NCBI GenBank assembly: GCA_949825045.1
Contig: OX463813.1
Location: 372,001 to 436,000, forward strand
Length of the DNA stretch: 64,000 nt
Source of the DNA: Argyresthia goedartella
Taxonomy: Eukaryota; Arthropoda; Insecta; Lepidoptera; Argyresthiidae
Reading direction: 5' to 3'
Below the pieces are notes generated by a model that ran no database searches, had not been told where the DNA came from, and saw only the letters and a list, made by a program, of their open reading frames with translations. Positions within the stretch are counted from its first letter, which is position 1, and every line of letters begins with the position of its first letter. This document shows, one piece after another, positions 1 to 10,577 of the stretch. The translations under genes and the position numbers were made by a program.

Positions 1-355
1 GCAAAAAAATATATATTTCTACAATTCTTTCTCAATTTATATGATTTCATGTTTATAGACTTACTTAAGCAACTTCTTATGTTAAAAAAGATAACTTTAA
101 AAAAATTGGTCTGGTAGCGTTTGACATGGAATGACCCTTGTCCAATATTTTCAGTTTTTGGTGCTTGTTCCATGATGGCTAACCACCCCACATCGACTCA
201 CTCAGATTTCTTGCTTTTTTCCATATCCCTTTCGGACTGGCTCTAAAACTACTGTGAATTTCACTGAACTGAAAATGGTTTTTAGGTAATTTGGGGGTTT
301 TCCCATTTTCCGACGCCATATTGGAAAAACTAGATACCCACAATTGTCTCTTCTT

Positions 356-457
356 GGGCCCTACATTTCCTACGTACAATTGTGTGTGTCACAATCGTAT
401 CAACTGGGGCCCTACACTTCCTACCTACATTTGTGAGTGTCACAAACGTATCAGACT
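356..457. repeat. 51-bp tandem duplication
   Basis: Two adjacent copies of a 51-bp unit beginning GGGCCCTACA (356-406 and 407-457), followed by the first bases of a third. The copies differ at several positions. No gene was recognised in 1-355 or 458-640; short ORFs there look like chance. Confidence 0.75.
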
Positions 458-639
458 GGGCCATTCCATACCACTTTGAAGCTATAGAAAATACAGGTTA
501 TTACAATTAAATAGACTTGTTAGTATCAAAATTAACCGTTTATTAGAAATAACATAAATTATTGCTTCTTACAGAACAAATCAACAATGGGAACTATGAT
601 TGAGATCAACTAGGTTTATTAATCAGCCTTGAATTACCC

Positions 640-760
640 TTAATATTATTTTTATACTATTTTAGGGAGTAGCGATACATCCCTTGTTTACCCTGCTAAA
701 CAAGCTTGTAATGTACATTTATTTCTGTAAATAAACGATTATTATTATTATTATTATTAT
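640..760 (+). repeat. Retroelement 3' tail with (ATT)n
   Basis: AT-rich sequence containing an AATAAA-type signal (TAAATAAACG) directly followed by a run of ATT trinucleotides at 738-760. This is the usual 3' end of a non-LTR retroelement or SINE in plus orientation. No coding part of such an element is seen upstream, so only the tail is called. Confidence 0.5.
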
Positions 761-774
761 ACTTTTACTTCTAT

Positions 775-2485
775 TTAATTGTCATTTTGAAATTTAAAGA
801 AGCAATTACGATCTTTGTTTAGACACAAATAAATGTCGCACTTCATGCAACGACAGCGGGTTCGCCTTGAGCAGCTTTCAAAACGGCAGCATCTAGGCTG
901 CTTCAAAGTGTCATATATTGGCCAATGGTTGAAGCCGTCGTTTTGTTTGTCCAGAGATGGAAGCGGCTTTACCCTGTATGTGGAACTAGAGGGCACATCT
1001 GCGAACTCTAGATCTTCCCTGCTTCTTTTCCTTGGAGGACCATGCAGAAGATGGTCACTAATAGACAGCCGGAACTGCAGCAAATCCTTAATGTCCTTAG
1101 ATCTGCGATTATTCGCTTGACAATCGGCTCGGTATTCAAACCACGAATTGACGATCGCCAGGTCAAACATGTGGAGGATTAGTTTTGTTGTCCACTTCCT
1201 GGATTTACGCCATGTCCGGTACGTCTCCAGCATTTGGTCGCAGACGTCAACCCCTCCCATAAACGTATTATAGTTTTTAACTATAGCCGGACAGAATACT
1301 TCGACATATTGTCGTAGCTTATCCCATCTTGACACTTTGGTTCGCGGCTCAGCCCCAAATGCTGTTTAGGTCAAAAGGACACCTTTATTATCCTTCCATT
1401 TGACAATACTGATGCTGTTATCGCCGTTAACAGCTGTCTCGCCTTCTCCTCTGACCATCTTCTGATCTTTTTTGAACTCGTATCGAGTTTTATTTTTTGT
1501 ATTGAATCGGTTGACCATCAATGTTCCTGTAACTTCAAGTTTTCGATTGTTCAGCTCGTTCAGTAGCGGAAGAGACGTAAATTATCGATCGAAATACAAG
1601 AAGCTAACTTCTGGTAATGTCATGCTCAAGCGCAGGACAACAGCTGCTGCAAATTTTTCAGAATCGGGTAAGGTGGTTGTATTTCCTTGATATATTTCGA
1701 AGTCTAAGACCATCCCGCTGTAGCTGGTCAAAACGAAGTTCTATAGTCCTGCTGGGCGAGGTTTGTTCTTGACTACAACCTTCAAACCTGCACAGCGACC
1801 ATCAAAGGGGATCATTTGTTCGTCAATAGAATAAGTGAATAAAGGCACGTCACGCGGCATCTGCAAACATCTTTTTCGGTCGGCATCGACGCTGTACTCT
1901 CCATAGTTTGTTTTTTGCTTGTTCTTCAGCCTGATTAACACCAGTAACTTCTACTACATGCAGGTTTGTCCTCAGTAAGAAGAACCTCTCCCTGGACATC
2001 GCATTTGCGATTGGTTCGTACCTGAAGCGTTCGTTCCAGTAATAATTAAGTCTCGGAAATTTGATGCAACCAATGAAGGCATGAATACCAAAAAACTTCC
2101 TGATGTCAAGGACACAACACGGAGGCTTTATTTGCATACCAATGGTGGCCATGTAGTATTGGCTGGTTTTCAAAGCAAATTCTTCAAGAAGCTCGGATGT
2201 GAAATAACTTTCAAAGTACTTTGAGTGATTTAAGATAACCGTCGGCGGACGAACGCTCTGTTGTGGTAGAGGTTTGCTATTGAAAGGCTTTCTCTTCCAT
2301 TGCAGCTCACTCAGCGGTCTGTTATTATCTTCGCTGTCGCCCTCAGAGCCTGATGAAGTGGAGCTGTTATCACCTTCAGGTTCTTCGGGAGCGATGTTCA
2401 CGTCGTCTTCATCGGATTCATCACCTTCGTCTCCTGAAGCGCCGAGCAGTTCCGCTATCGCAGCGTCGCTCAAAATTCTTGCCAT
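775..2485 (-). pseudogene. piggyBac-like transposase, broken
   Basis: Cut-and-paste transposase of the piggyBac (DDE_Tnp_1_7) family. Read on the minus strand, the acidic N-terminus starts at 2485 (MARILSDAAIAELLG). The frame then shifts near 1940 into a segment with YSIDEQMIPFDGR, which holds the first catalytic Asp. A further segment to about 1340 contains FDR, a stop, then FTSLPLL, which is the second Asp region. The last ORF (1335-775) carries the NYNTFMGGVDVCDQ block and ends in a Cys-rich zinc domain (CRCMKCDIYLC). At least two frameshifts and two in-frame stops make it inactive. Total coding span of about 1.7 kb fits the usual 550-600 residues. I could not find the terminal repeats or the TTAA flanks. 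Confidence 0.85.
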
Positions 2486-3149
2486 TGCTATTTATCTCTG
2501 AAATTAGTTGAAAAACAAATAAGTTTTTTAAACAACACAGTAAGGTACGGCCTAAGTTGATACAATTGTGCGGCAAAAATTCGTTACGCAGATAGATCAC
2601 TGTTTTACTTTCATAGATCTGTGCTAATCTGTTAAAAAAAATTGGTTGTTTGTAAAGTAGGTTTACGATCGAGATGTTTACGTGATAAGCCTCCGCTCGT
2701 GAGGATTCCGCGTGACAAGTTTCACGGAATGACTGGCAGCGCTCGAGATGAGACGGGAGATCGGTCCGTCTCTCTCTCGTTATACCTGCGATCGCGCTCG
2801 TGAGGTTTTGGTGTGACACAAGTTTCTGAACATGTCACCCGACTAAAACGATTTTAAAGACGTTATCACGTCAAAACATTCACCACTTATCCAATTTAAC
2901 AAATCATTAACAGCAACCAACAGTAACTAAGTAAATATATGAAAAAAACTTACTCACATTCGCAAAATCGGGGGTCACCAATTTTCATCGAACTCAACAC
3001 GTTGGCACTTGTTCGCCGACTGACTGACGCTCAAAATTCGCGCGGGGGGTCAAAGACCGGTTCTCGCGCTAGGCTCGTCGCTAGGCTAGGCTCGTCGCGT
3101 AAAAACGTAAAATAAATGAGATAAACTCGATCTTGAGACACGCGCAATC
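2486..3149. other. Unassigned spacer, probably transposon flank
   Basis: No gene recognised. It may contain the piggyBac 5' end and part of the MULE fragment that follows. A GC-rich patch at 3035-3110 has a short direct repeat of AGGCTCGTCGC. Confidence 0.4.
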
Positions 3150-3623
3150 GTGTTAGACCGTCGCGAAAGGGATATTGCTTGTTTGAAGTGAAAATTTTAC
3201 ACACTCTATAATCTCGGCGTCCGGTAAGCATGTATGAACGGCATTTATAACCACTAATTCGAAATCCAGAACAACTTTGCTTGGTTTCCAGTCTGGTAAA
3301 ATTAGCTTCATTGGGTTCAGTAATATTTCATAAGTCCTCTCCTGTTTGTTGGGTAGAAGTGCAAACAAAACGGGCATGATAGTTGAAGTCCTATCGTTGC
3401 TACCAACATCAGCATGCATTGAGTAGAGTTGGTAAAATGGTGAAGGACAGCTGCGGAATGTGCCGTTGGAGAAGAAAACATCTTTCTCTTGTATAATTGT
3501 TCTGCCAGCCGTAGACGAGAAAATTATTATTCGTTCTTCTTGGTTGTAATCAATCAACACAAAATCTCTGAATTGTCTCGGAATTTCCACCTCTTTTCTG
3601 AGCTTAAATATAGTCATTGTTAC
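3150..3623 (-). pseudogene. MULE transposase fragment
   Basis: Fragment of a Mutator-like (MULE_Tnp) transposase. Visible blocks in order are FFSNGTFRSCPSPFYQLYSM (the catalytic DGTF region, with N instead of D), VLFALLPNKQERTYEI and VVLDFELVVINAV (second Asp), then VKF where the family has the Cys-x-x-His step. It stops there, so the C-terminal third is missing. At its N-terminal side it is cut at 3624 by a hAT end. It is related in architecture to the larger MULE at 47676-50778, but not a close copy. Confidence 0.8.
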
Positions 3624-4087
3624 CAAGGGCGTACCCAGGATTTCAGCTAGGGGGGCAGCTCATACCTGTTTCGAGAAGATGGTCGGTCAGGTATATTGAA
3701 ACAAAAAAATCATGAAAATCATAGAGTAAATATGTACGTAGTAATAGTAACTCAATGATGAAAATTTACTTTTATTAATTAGTTTGATTATGACACAAAA
3801 CAAAATATTATTTATATATATATATAATTTAACAGTAATCTTCTCCTAAAATCACTGTTTTCCTTTAAATAATTGCGATGTACGCTCATCAGACATAAAT
3901 CCGTAAGCCTTTCTTCACCCTTGGTGCTTCTAAGCAACGTTTTAACTCTTCGCAGCGTACTGAATGACCGTTCTACGGTCGCCGTGGTGCATGGGATAGT
4001 GCTTAAAATAATCAATGCCTTTCTGACGGGTTCCCTACGCCATTTCGAAACACTATTTATAGAATGACGTTTCCCTGATGACGTCAA
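3624..4087 (-). pseudogene. hAT transposon 3' end with dimerisation domain
   Basis: The terminal sequence CAAGGGCGTACCCAGGATTT at 3624 resembles a common insect hAT terminus. The minus-strand ORF ending at 3812 encodes the hAT C-terminal dimerisation region: CTTATVERSFSTLRRVKTLL, then GEERLTDLCLMSVHR. Everything upstream of this last ~90 residues is missing, so it is a 5'-truncated copy inserted into the neighbouring MULE fragment. The opposite terminus was not found. Confidence 0.8.
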
Positions 4088-4097
4088 ATCGACAATT

Positions 4098-4440
4098 GTT
4101 TAGGCAAATGTTCATATTACCAATGTTTTATTTCCCCGAAAATCAGTTCCTTGACAATTGTTTTGGCGAATGATCATATTACCGATGGTTCATTTCCCCG
4201 AAAATCAGTTCTTTGACGAATCAGTTGAGGGATGTTTCATTTTCTCGATACCTATTGTTTCGGTGAATGTTCATATTACCGATGGTTCATTTCCCCGAAA
4301 ATCAGTTCTATGGCGAATCACTTGAGGGTTATTTCATTTTCTCGATACCTATTGTTTCGGCGAATGTTCATATTACCGATGGTTCATTTCCCCCAAAATC
4401 AGTTCTTTGACGAATCAGTTTAGGGAGGTTTCATTTTCTC
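4098..4440. repeat. 97-bp tandem repeat
   Basis: Degenerate minisatellite. The motif GTTCATATTACCGATGGTTC recurs with start-to-start distances of 62, 97 and 97 bp (anchors 4106, 4168, 4265, 4362). Each unit also carries CCCCGAAAATCAGTTC. No coding potential. Confidence 0.85.
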
Positions 4441-4575
4441 GATTCCTATATTTTTTATTTCAACTAAACAAAGCGCCAGTCTTGCCAATGTTGGGCCAGT
4501 GTTAGTGGAAGGAAATCCCACATTGACTCAATATTTGATCAATTTCGGATCAACATTGGACCAATGCTAGAACTA

Positions 4576-6592
4576 CTACCCGGTCACATAATCTCGAGAC
4601 CTGGCGTCTTTGACGTCACGTCGCGTCGGCGCTCAGATATGATGCGCAAAACAAGCATCCTCTAGTAGAATATTATTATAAACAATAAGATTTCCAACAA
4701 AACAAATATTGTGTTAATTAATTTAATGTAGGTAATATTATTATAATGATATGATTAAAATGATGAAAAATAAATTAAACAATCTTGGTTAAGTGGGTAC
4801 AAGAAGTGTTTATAACACAAAACTACAGACTAAAAATCTTCTTCAGAATATATGATTGGCTCGATGCCAGTCATTGTCTCATTAGCGCTATCGCTATCGC
4901 TGATCTCACTGTCCGAACTCTCTTCGCCTAGGGATATAATTATTTCACGAACATTTTCTTCTTCAAGGTGGTCTTTCTCCCAATACTCCTGTTGTAATCT
5001 TTCAACGTGATTTACTTCTTTTTTCCAGTCGGAAGGTGTGATGGAATTAATCGCATCTCTTGTTAATGTTTCTATTTCTTTTTCTGACTGGCTAACATTT
5101 TTGTCTGCCACCCTTTGCTTCACTAGATTCCAGATATATTCAATCGGATTTAAGTCACAGTGATAGGATGGCAGACGTACTATTTCCTGACCATTCTCTT
5201 TCATTAATTCGTCGACGACGTATTTTTTTGGAGGCTTTGTACTTAAAATTATCGGGTACAATTCCTTTTTCGTCATAATCTCGTCAAACGGAACGTTATT
5301 GTCACGCAACCAGTTTTGCATAACAGATTTGAGTGATGCGCTCGTAGGTGCCTTTATTGATTGAGTTGAATGGTAAGGTGCATTGTCAATGACGACAATA
5401 CCGTTCGGCGGTAAGTTAGGTAGCAACTTTTCTTTGAGCCATTTCAAGAAATTATCCGTATCCATCTCATGATGATAGTCGCCTGTTGTCTGTTTGCATT
5501 TATATAGTAATTCTGCGCCTGGTATGAAAACGTTTTCTCCCCCAGCATGCACAAGAATCCATCTCTGGCCGGGGTTAATTTTTTTTTACGCTGCTGTCGG
5601 TACTATTTTGCCAACATTTATTAACGGTGTAGTGTGAGTGAATCCATGTTTTGTCTAGAAACGTAACCGGTTTTTTATCTGCGCCAAGGTCATTGTTTTC
5701 TTTCATCCGGCGCGGGTAGCAAGCCCTCCACGCGGCTATATCTGGCTTTTGTATTAAGATTGTACGGGCATTTTTACATTTTTTGAATTTATATCCCAAA
5801 TGGTCAATTAAAATTTTTCTAAGGTAACTTCTTTCACCTTTAAAATTTATATCCCTTTTAGCGACTGCCAAGATTTTCTTTAATGTTGGGATTTCTTTTC
5901 TTACAGTATAAAAACTGTTAATAATATTACGTATGGCACAGATGTCAAAATCATCAATTTCGATTATTTTTTTGTACTTCTTGCGCTTTTTATCTGGTGT
6001 TGACAATTTTTCTTCACGTGTATCGTTGCTAGAACCTTGACTAGTACTCGTACTCGGTGTAGCATGTTGCAGTGACGCATGCCGCAATTCTTTGGCCTCC
6101 TTTTTTATTCTCATCAAAGTACATTTTGATATTCCTGTTGCAGCACAGGTTCGTTTAACAACTTGATCTACAGGTATTACGAATTGCTTGTTAGCTTTCT
6201 CTGATTCAAAGAAAGCGAGAACTTTCAGGATTAAATTTCTTGCTTCACTGTGAATAGGTTTTCCCATATTTGAAAAAACTTTCACTGTCCCACTTCAAAG
6301 CAACGAAATAGTAACAAAAATGTCCAAACTAAACCAAAATGTCCAAACTTAAAAAAATGTCCAACGTTGCAACAAAAACAATATTTTAACGTAACAACAA
6401 TAACAAAATAACAATAAAAGTCCAAACGTAACAATGGAATATTTAAAAATATACCACGAAAACAAGTCGACGCGTATCGGCAACGAAAGTGCTAACCGTA
6501 CTGACGCACCGTGGCGAGCGCGGGGAGGTGAAAGGAGAACGGGGCGGGTGGTTCGCATTCCAGCGAGGTCTCGAGATAATGTGACCGGGTAG
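4576..6592 (-). mobile_element. IS630/Tc1-like DNA transposon with long DD-E spacing
   Basis: Terminal inverted repeats begin CTACCCGGTCACATAATCTC on the left and match the complement of the right end with one mismatch over the first 20 bases. TA dinucleotides flank both ends (4574-4575 and 6593-6594), as expected for the Tc1/mariner superfamily. Length is 2017 bp. It contains one transposase gene on the minus strand, split by a single frameshift. The element is otherwise well preserved, so it looks like a young insertion. Confidence 0.9.
4830..6285 (-). pseudogene. Tc1-like DDE transposase, one frameshift
   Basis: Transposase in two abutting frames: 6285-5575 (N-terminal helix-turn-helix region, then VTFLDKTWIHSHY with the first Asp) and 5552-4830 (VVIDNAPYHS with the second Asp, then LPSYHCDLNPIEYIW with the Glu). 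The break coincides with a run of nine A on the coding strand (plus 5579-5587), so a one-base indel or sequencing error is the simplest cause. By my count 81 residues separate the second Asp from the Glu, far more than the 34-39 of ordinary Tc1/mariner. A long-spacing group (DD82E, called Sailor) is known to me from memory and may be the right home. The C-terminal tail is acidic. Confidence 0.85.
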
Positions 6593-6594
6593 TA

Positions 6595-7009
6595 CATTGT
6601 ACAAAAATTGTATCAACAATCGACCATTGATATAGAAAATTAATTGTAATTCTCAAACATAGTTTTAATTTCCGCGCAATATTTCAAAAAAGTATTAACA
6701 AGCCTTGGCCACAGTTTGGCACCTTGGTATTGATGGACTTACGTATGTGTGCCTCAGTGAATCGTCCACCAATGCCTCAGTTGCTGGCCGCTGCAGTAAT
6801 GTAATGTGAAAATAATACAATTCTTGACGAATCTCGGTCACATTGGGAGATGAAGATTATTTTTAAGATTCCGATCTTTAAAAGGAAAAAAAGGAACCCT
6901 GTAGGTGAACGCGCACCTAAACCACGCCGCAGGAGCCGCACGCGCCGCAGTCCGCGCGTTCCAGCGGCGGCGATTCAGGCGGCTCGGATAGGTGTCAAAT
7001 CGCATACCG
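6595..7009. other. Unassigned spacer
   Basis: No gene, repeat or RNA recognised. Short ORFs here lack any familiar motif. Confidence 0.4.
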
Positions 7010-7204
7010 TAAAGTGGGGCTAATTGGGACATTTTTTTTACAAAATATATTCTGTTAACTTTTATAATTACCCTAGAAACTCCTTTATATTTTTTTTTTT
7101 GGTAAAACGAGGTTTAATGCGTCGTTTTGTACGATTGATTTGTATGTAAGTATCAAGTTAAAGGCTATATTTTTTTTTTGGCTGTCCCAATTAGCCCCAG
7201 GATT
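7010..7204. repeat. Small inverted-repeat element (MITE-like)
   Basis: A perfect 17-base inverted repeat (TGGGGCTAATTGGGACA at 7015-7031 and its complement at 7183-7199) encloses about 150 bp of AT-rich DNA with no ORF. This is the shape of a MITE; its superfamily and target duplication are not clear. Confidence 0.5.
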
Positions 7205-7435
7205 GGGGCTTTTTGGGTCTGCATCTATTTTGTACCTAATTAGGCAGGATTTTGATAGAAATACTGAGTTTCGTGACCCTGGCGATATTTGGGACACTAA
7301 AGGTAAGACCGCACTAGGCGGTACTGCACCGCAGCGGAACTGAGCGACACGACGCATATTTTTTTTGGTAAACCGCACTTGGACTTCAGCGGCGCTACAA
7401 AAATATATTCAGTAGCTAGGCAACCTCCAAGCAAG

Positions 7436-7777
7436 ATGGACGACATGGACATGATTATTATTTCCTTGTTGTGCGAGGAAGAGGAAAGGATCGAGCAAGA
7501 ACAGGCAAGGAAAAAGCAAAGAATATGGCTACATGACATACCAAACTCGCGATATGATGAAGGCGAGTATTATACGCTTTTGCCACGACTTCAGAAGGAT
7601 CCAATAAGATTCCATACTTATTTTAGAATGTCTCAATACAAATTCATTGAGTTATTACAAATTATGCAGCCGCATATACAAAGGATGGACACACTATTCC
7701 GAAAAGCGATAGAAGTGGAAGAAAAACTCATGGTAATTGTCACCATGAGTTTTTCTTCCACTTCTATCGCTATCGCG
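7436..7777 (+). pseudogene. Harbinger A transposase, exon 1
   Basis: HARBI1-type N-terminus starting at the ATG of MDDMDMIIISLLCEEEE. It contains WLHDIPNSRYDEGEYYTLLP and FRMSQYKFIELLQIMQPHI, typical of the segment before the DDE domain. A splice donor GTAAGA follows at 7778 and the acceptor TTTCAG lies at 34892-34897, before exon 2. The end of this exon has been altered by a fold-back insertion (7742-7770), which changes the phase of the junction. Without that insertion an AG|GTAAG donor would join exon 2 in frame. An upstream non-ATG extension is unlikely to be translated. Confidence 0.75.
7706..7770. repeat. 29-bp perfect inverted repeat (fold-back insertion)
   Basis: Arm 1 is 7706-7734, the spacer is 7 bases, and arm 2 is 7742-7770, an exact reverse complement. 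Arm 2 lies inside the coding exon just before the splice donor. It looks like a templated snap-back copy primed by the natural short repeat CTCATGGT/ACCATGAG. Confidence 0.9.
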
Positions 7778-7898
7778 GTAAGATTTTTTTATTTATTGGT
7801 GACTTTTCATTAACTAAAATTATATAATTTTAAAAGGCAAATTAACAAAACATTATATGAGATCAAACTAAATTATAAAAAAAAAACAATGAACATTT

Positions 7899-8260
7899 TT
7901 AAACATTAGCATTATTGAGTAGACAGCCATCTGCAGTTAAGATATATTTCGCTGGTCCCAAAATACTTTGAGGTTCTGTATGTGCTTCCAGAACGTGAGT
8001 AGTCTGTGTCCGTAGTGTTGGTGTATTTTGGGATTTATTTAAATCAGATTTAAATGCATTTGGGTCCTCAAATTGTTCGTCAAGATAGATGGTTGTAGAA
8101 TCATCAAGATCTACTTGCTGAGCTGGAATATTTTGAGTTTGTCCTATTGTTGAATTTCTTTGCAAGTTCTCATATTCCAAGTTAGATACTGTTAAATAAA
8201 TGTCATTTTTTGCTTTCAACTGCAAGTCTGGAGGTAAATTCACGACGCAGTCAGCCATAT
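7899..8260 (-). pseudogene. Harbinger A MADF protein, C-terminal exon
   Basis: Minus-strand coding sequence reading MADCVVNLPPDLQLKAKN and ending at a stop near 7899. The start of the segment resembles the BESS-like region of insect MADF proteins encoded by Harbinger elements. It is the continuation of the reading frame that stops at 33148, on the other side of the large insertion. It lies inside the transposase intron on the opposite strand. Confidence 0.7.
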
Positions 8261-8800
8261 GCTTGTATTGGATTTATTTCTAAATAATTCTGAAACCAAT
8301 GTTCAATTTCATTTGTATTACAGAACACTGGTTAAAGGTAAATATGTCTTTTAAAATAAATAACTCCAAAATTGTCAGTTGTTACAATAGACAGACTGCT
8401 GATAGAGGTGGTTCTTTAATCTTTGTAAAAAATTATATTAAGGTGAAACAACGGAAATATATTCTTGTATTGGATTTATTTCTAAATAATTCTGAAACCA
8501 ATGTTCAATTTCATTTGTATTACAGAACACTGGTTAAAGGTAAATATGTCTTTTAACATAAATAACTCCAAAATTGTCAGTTGTTACAATAGACAGACTG
8601 CTGATAGAGGTGGTTCTTTAATCTTTGTAAAAAATTATATTAAGGTGAAACAACGGAAAGATATTCTTGCACTTACTGTTGAAAGACAAATAGAGGTATC
8701 CTGTGTTGAGTTAGATAGTTATTGTTTGTGTCTACAGATGAAAAAGGCCAAGGCAATTTATAATATTTGAGAAAATTATGGAGCAAGCACTAAACTATGG
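8261..8800 (+). pseudogene. CR1-like LINE 1, endonuclease fragment
   Basis: Encodes part of an apurinic-type endonuclease domain: FICITEHWLK, then a stretch with DRGGSLIFVKNY. A 202-bp segment is present twice in tandem (8262-8463 and 8464-8665), nearly identical. The 5' part of the LINE is missing at 8261, exactly at the Harbinger junction. Reverse transcriptase remnants of probably the same copy follow at 9236. Confidence 0.7.
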
Positions 8801-8810
8801 TCCTTTCTTT

Positions 8811-9230
8811 AGGCATGCAACGATACGCCTTTCTGCCGAGACGATATCGATACCGATACGCTTATAAAAATATCGGCGATACCGATACTGATACGCTTAT
8901 TGAATTAAAAAATGTTGGTTAAATAGATAAAATACAGGTTATTTTTTTAAATTAGGTAATATAAAAAAGCCAGGTTGATACAGTTTTAGTAGGTAATCTT
9001 ATCTTTAATCATATGTTTGTTTTAATATAGAGCGCGGGGTTTCCCCGAGCCTAGTTCGTGCGTCGTTTGCAACGAAATAGACGAAATAACACGTTACATT
9101 ACATTTTTAAAGCGAGAATTTTCAAAAGTATCGTTGTATCGGCCTTAAAAATATCACCGATGCCGATATGTCGACAAACCTGAAATATCACCGATATATC
9201 GGTATCGGTATCGTATCGGGTGCATCTTCG
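8811..9230. mobile_element. hAT-like MITE with GATACCGATA-rich ends
   Basis: The left end (AGGCATGCAACGATACG) and the complement of the right end (AGATGCACCCGATACG) are similar. Both sides are rich in clustered CGATACCGATA/TATCGGTATCG motifs. It is non-coding and interrupts the LINE 1 remnant. The target duplication is not clear, so the hAT assignment is tentative. Confidence 0.5.
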
Positions 9231-9235
9231 GGGTA

Positions 9236-9480
9236 CCTTTTAAAGATCTGCCTTTCATGGTGGAGAAATTGACTGGCATAGTGTTGTTTGTTGATGATAC
9301 TTCAATGGTCTTCAAAATTGAAGGACAAAAAGAAGATTTTGATGATGTTAATGGTGATGTTAGTCTTTAACCTTGAAGTGGTTATCAGTTAATAATTTAT
9401 TGTTAAACGCTGCTGCTGGTAAAACCAAGTGTATACAATTCTCACTTCCAAATGTCACACAATTCACATACTACCTGTAG
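9236..9480 (+). pseudogene. LINE 1 reverse transcriptase remnant
   Basis: Short decayed stretch encoding LFVDDTSMVFK (the F-x-DD catalytic block, with V instead of A), followed in another register by WLSVNNLLLNAAAGKTKC. These are adjacent blocks of a CR1/jockey reverse transcriptase. Most of the enzyme is missing. Confidence 0.65.
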
Positions 9481-9804
9481 TAAGTCAATTTATTTTCGAA
9501 AATATAATGTATTTACGCAAGAACCGTACAACATTTGCAAAAAATTACGTTAATTATCTACGATAATTAAGACATTTGATTTGATTTACATACGTTATTA
9601 AAATGTTTACACCTATAACATTCTATTCTATTCTATTTATATTTTAGTTTTAAAAAAAATATTTTTGTATAGTTGGTTTTCTGGTTTTCTGAAGTTTTAA
9701 TACTTAAATAACATAAATGTCAGATTTCTCTATCGTAGTCGATGAGTGACGTCGCGCTGGGCTGGGAGAGAGAGATATATAAAAAGAGAGAGAGAGCATC
9801 TCAC
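9481..9804. other. AT-rich spacer, GA microsatellite and exon-like duplicate
   Basis: AT-rich sequence with no gene, then a degenerate copy at about 9725-9765 of the exon segment at 9865-9900 (shared TCGTAGTCG.TGAGTGACGTC), then a (GA)n tract at 9765-9796. The duplicate hits a stop soon after. Confidence 0.5.
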
Positions 9805-9951
9805 GTTCAGCGGGTCCTCGCTGTCCAGCTCCCCTCCTTCTTGCAGCATCTGCAGCAAGTCTCTCTCGTAGTCGTTGAGTGACGTCACTCCGGGCCGAGT
9901 GCGTGTGCGCACCTGTTTCGCCTTCACGTCGCTCTTCCAGTCTTGGAACGA
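9805..9951 (-). CDS. Myb/SANT-like gene, exon B (candidate host exon)
   Basis: A 147-bp open exon of 49 codons, phase 0 at both ends. It has an acceptor (CCCAAG) at 9952 and a donor (GTGAGA) at 9804. It encodes SFQDWKSDVKAK and then LNDYERDLLQMLQEGG. This fits the second half of the Myb/SANT-like domain (Myb_DNA-bind_5, as in nuclear apoptosis-inducing factor 1-like proteins), where W..W.DWK...K is typical. The first half is encoded upstream on the same strand at 22884-22716 and 17543-17508. GC content and codon use differ from the surrounding LINEs. It could still belong to another transposon. Confidence 0.55.
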
Positions 9952-10023
9952 CTTGGGATAAAACTATAGATTAGTTGTGGTTTTTGGGTAGGTGTGGTAC
10001 TATGGTGTATTTGTTATAATAAT

Positions 10024-10424
10024 AAAAAACGGCCAAGTGCGAGTCGGACTCGCGCACGAAGGGTTCCGTACCACTGTACAATGGTAGGGATGGTGTGGAA
10101 TAAATGGTTTGGATTTTACATAGCAAAATGTTGTTTGCGGCTACTTTCACACTCTACCCAGGTTACACCTGTAACCAGTACATTCATAAGTTTGTATGTG
10201 GTATTGAAAAAATGGTTGTATGGGAGCCCCCTTAAATATTTATTTTATTCTGTTTTTTAGTATTTGTTGTTATAGCGGCAACAGAAATACATCATCTGTG
10301 AAAATTTCAGCTGTCTAACTATCACGGTTCATGAGATACAGCCTGGTGACAGACGGACAGTAAGACAGCGGAGTCTTACTAATATGGTCCCGTTTTCACC
10401 CTTTGGGTACGGAACCCTAAAAAT
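10024..10424 (+). repeat. Lepidoptera-type dispersed repeat, copy 1
   Basis: Begins with GGCCAAGTGCGAGTCGGACT and GGGTTCCGTA, and ends with GACGGACAGTAAGACAGC and GGTACGGAACCCTAAAAA. I know this element from memory as extremely common in moths and butterflies. It is non-coding, and its ends carry the inverted motif GGTTCCGTA/TACGGAACC. Confidence 0.8.
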
Positions 10425-10577
10425 CACAACAGAGGCAGAGTTGTGTCCAGCCTTTTGTAAATCTCAAGTTACGCAAAATATTATTAAAGCAGATAAACAT
10501 CTGTGTGGACTAGGGACGTTTTTCAACATCCCCGCGATATATCTAATGATGATCAAATACGATCGCAGGTTTCGCAG

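Noticed and set aside
775..2485. Intact piggyBac transposase
   Set aside because: At least two frameshifts and two stops, and no identifiable ends.
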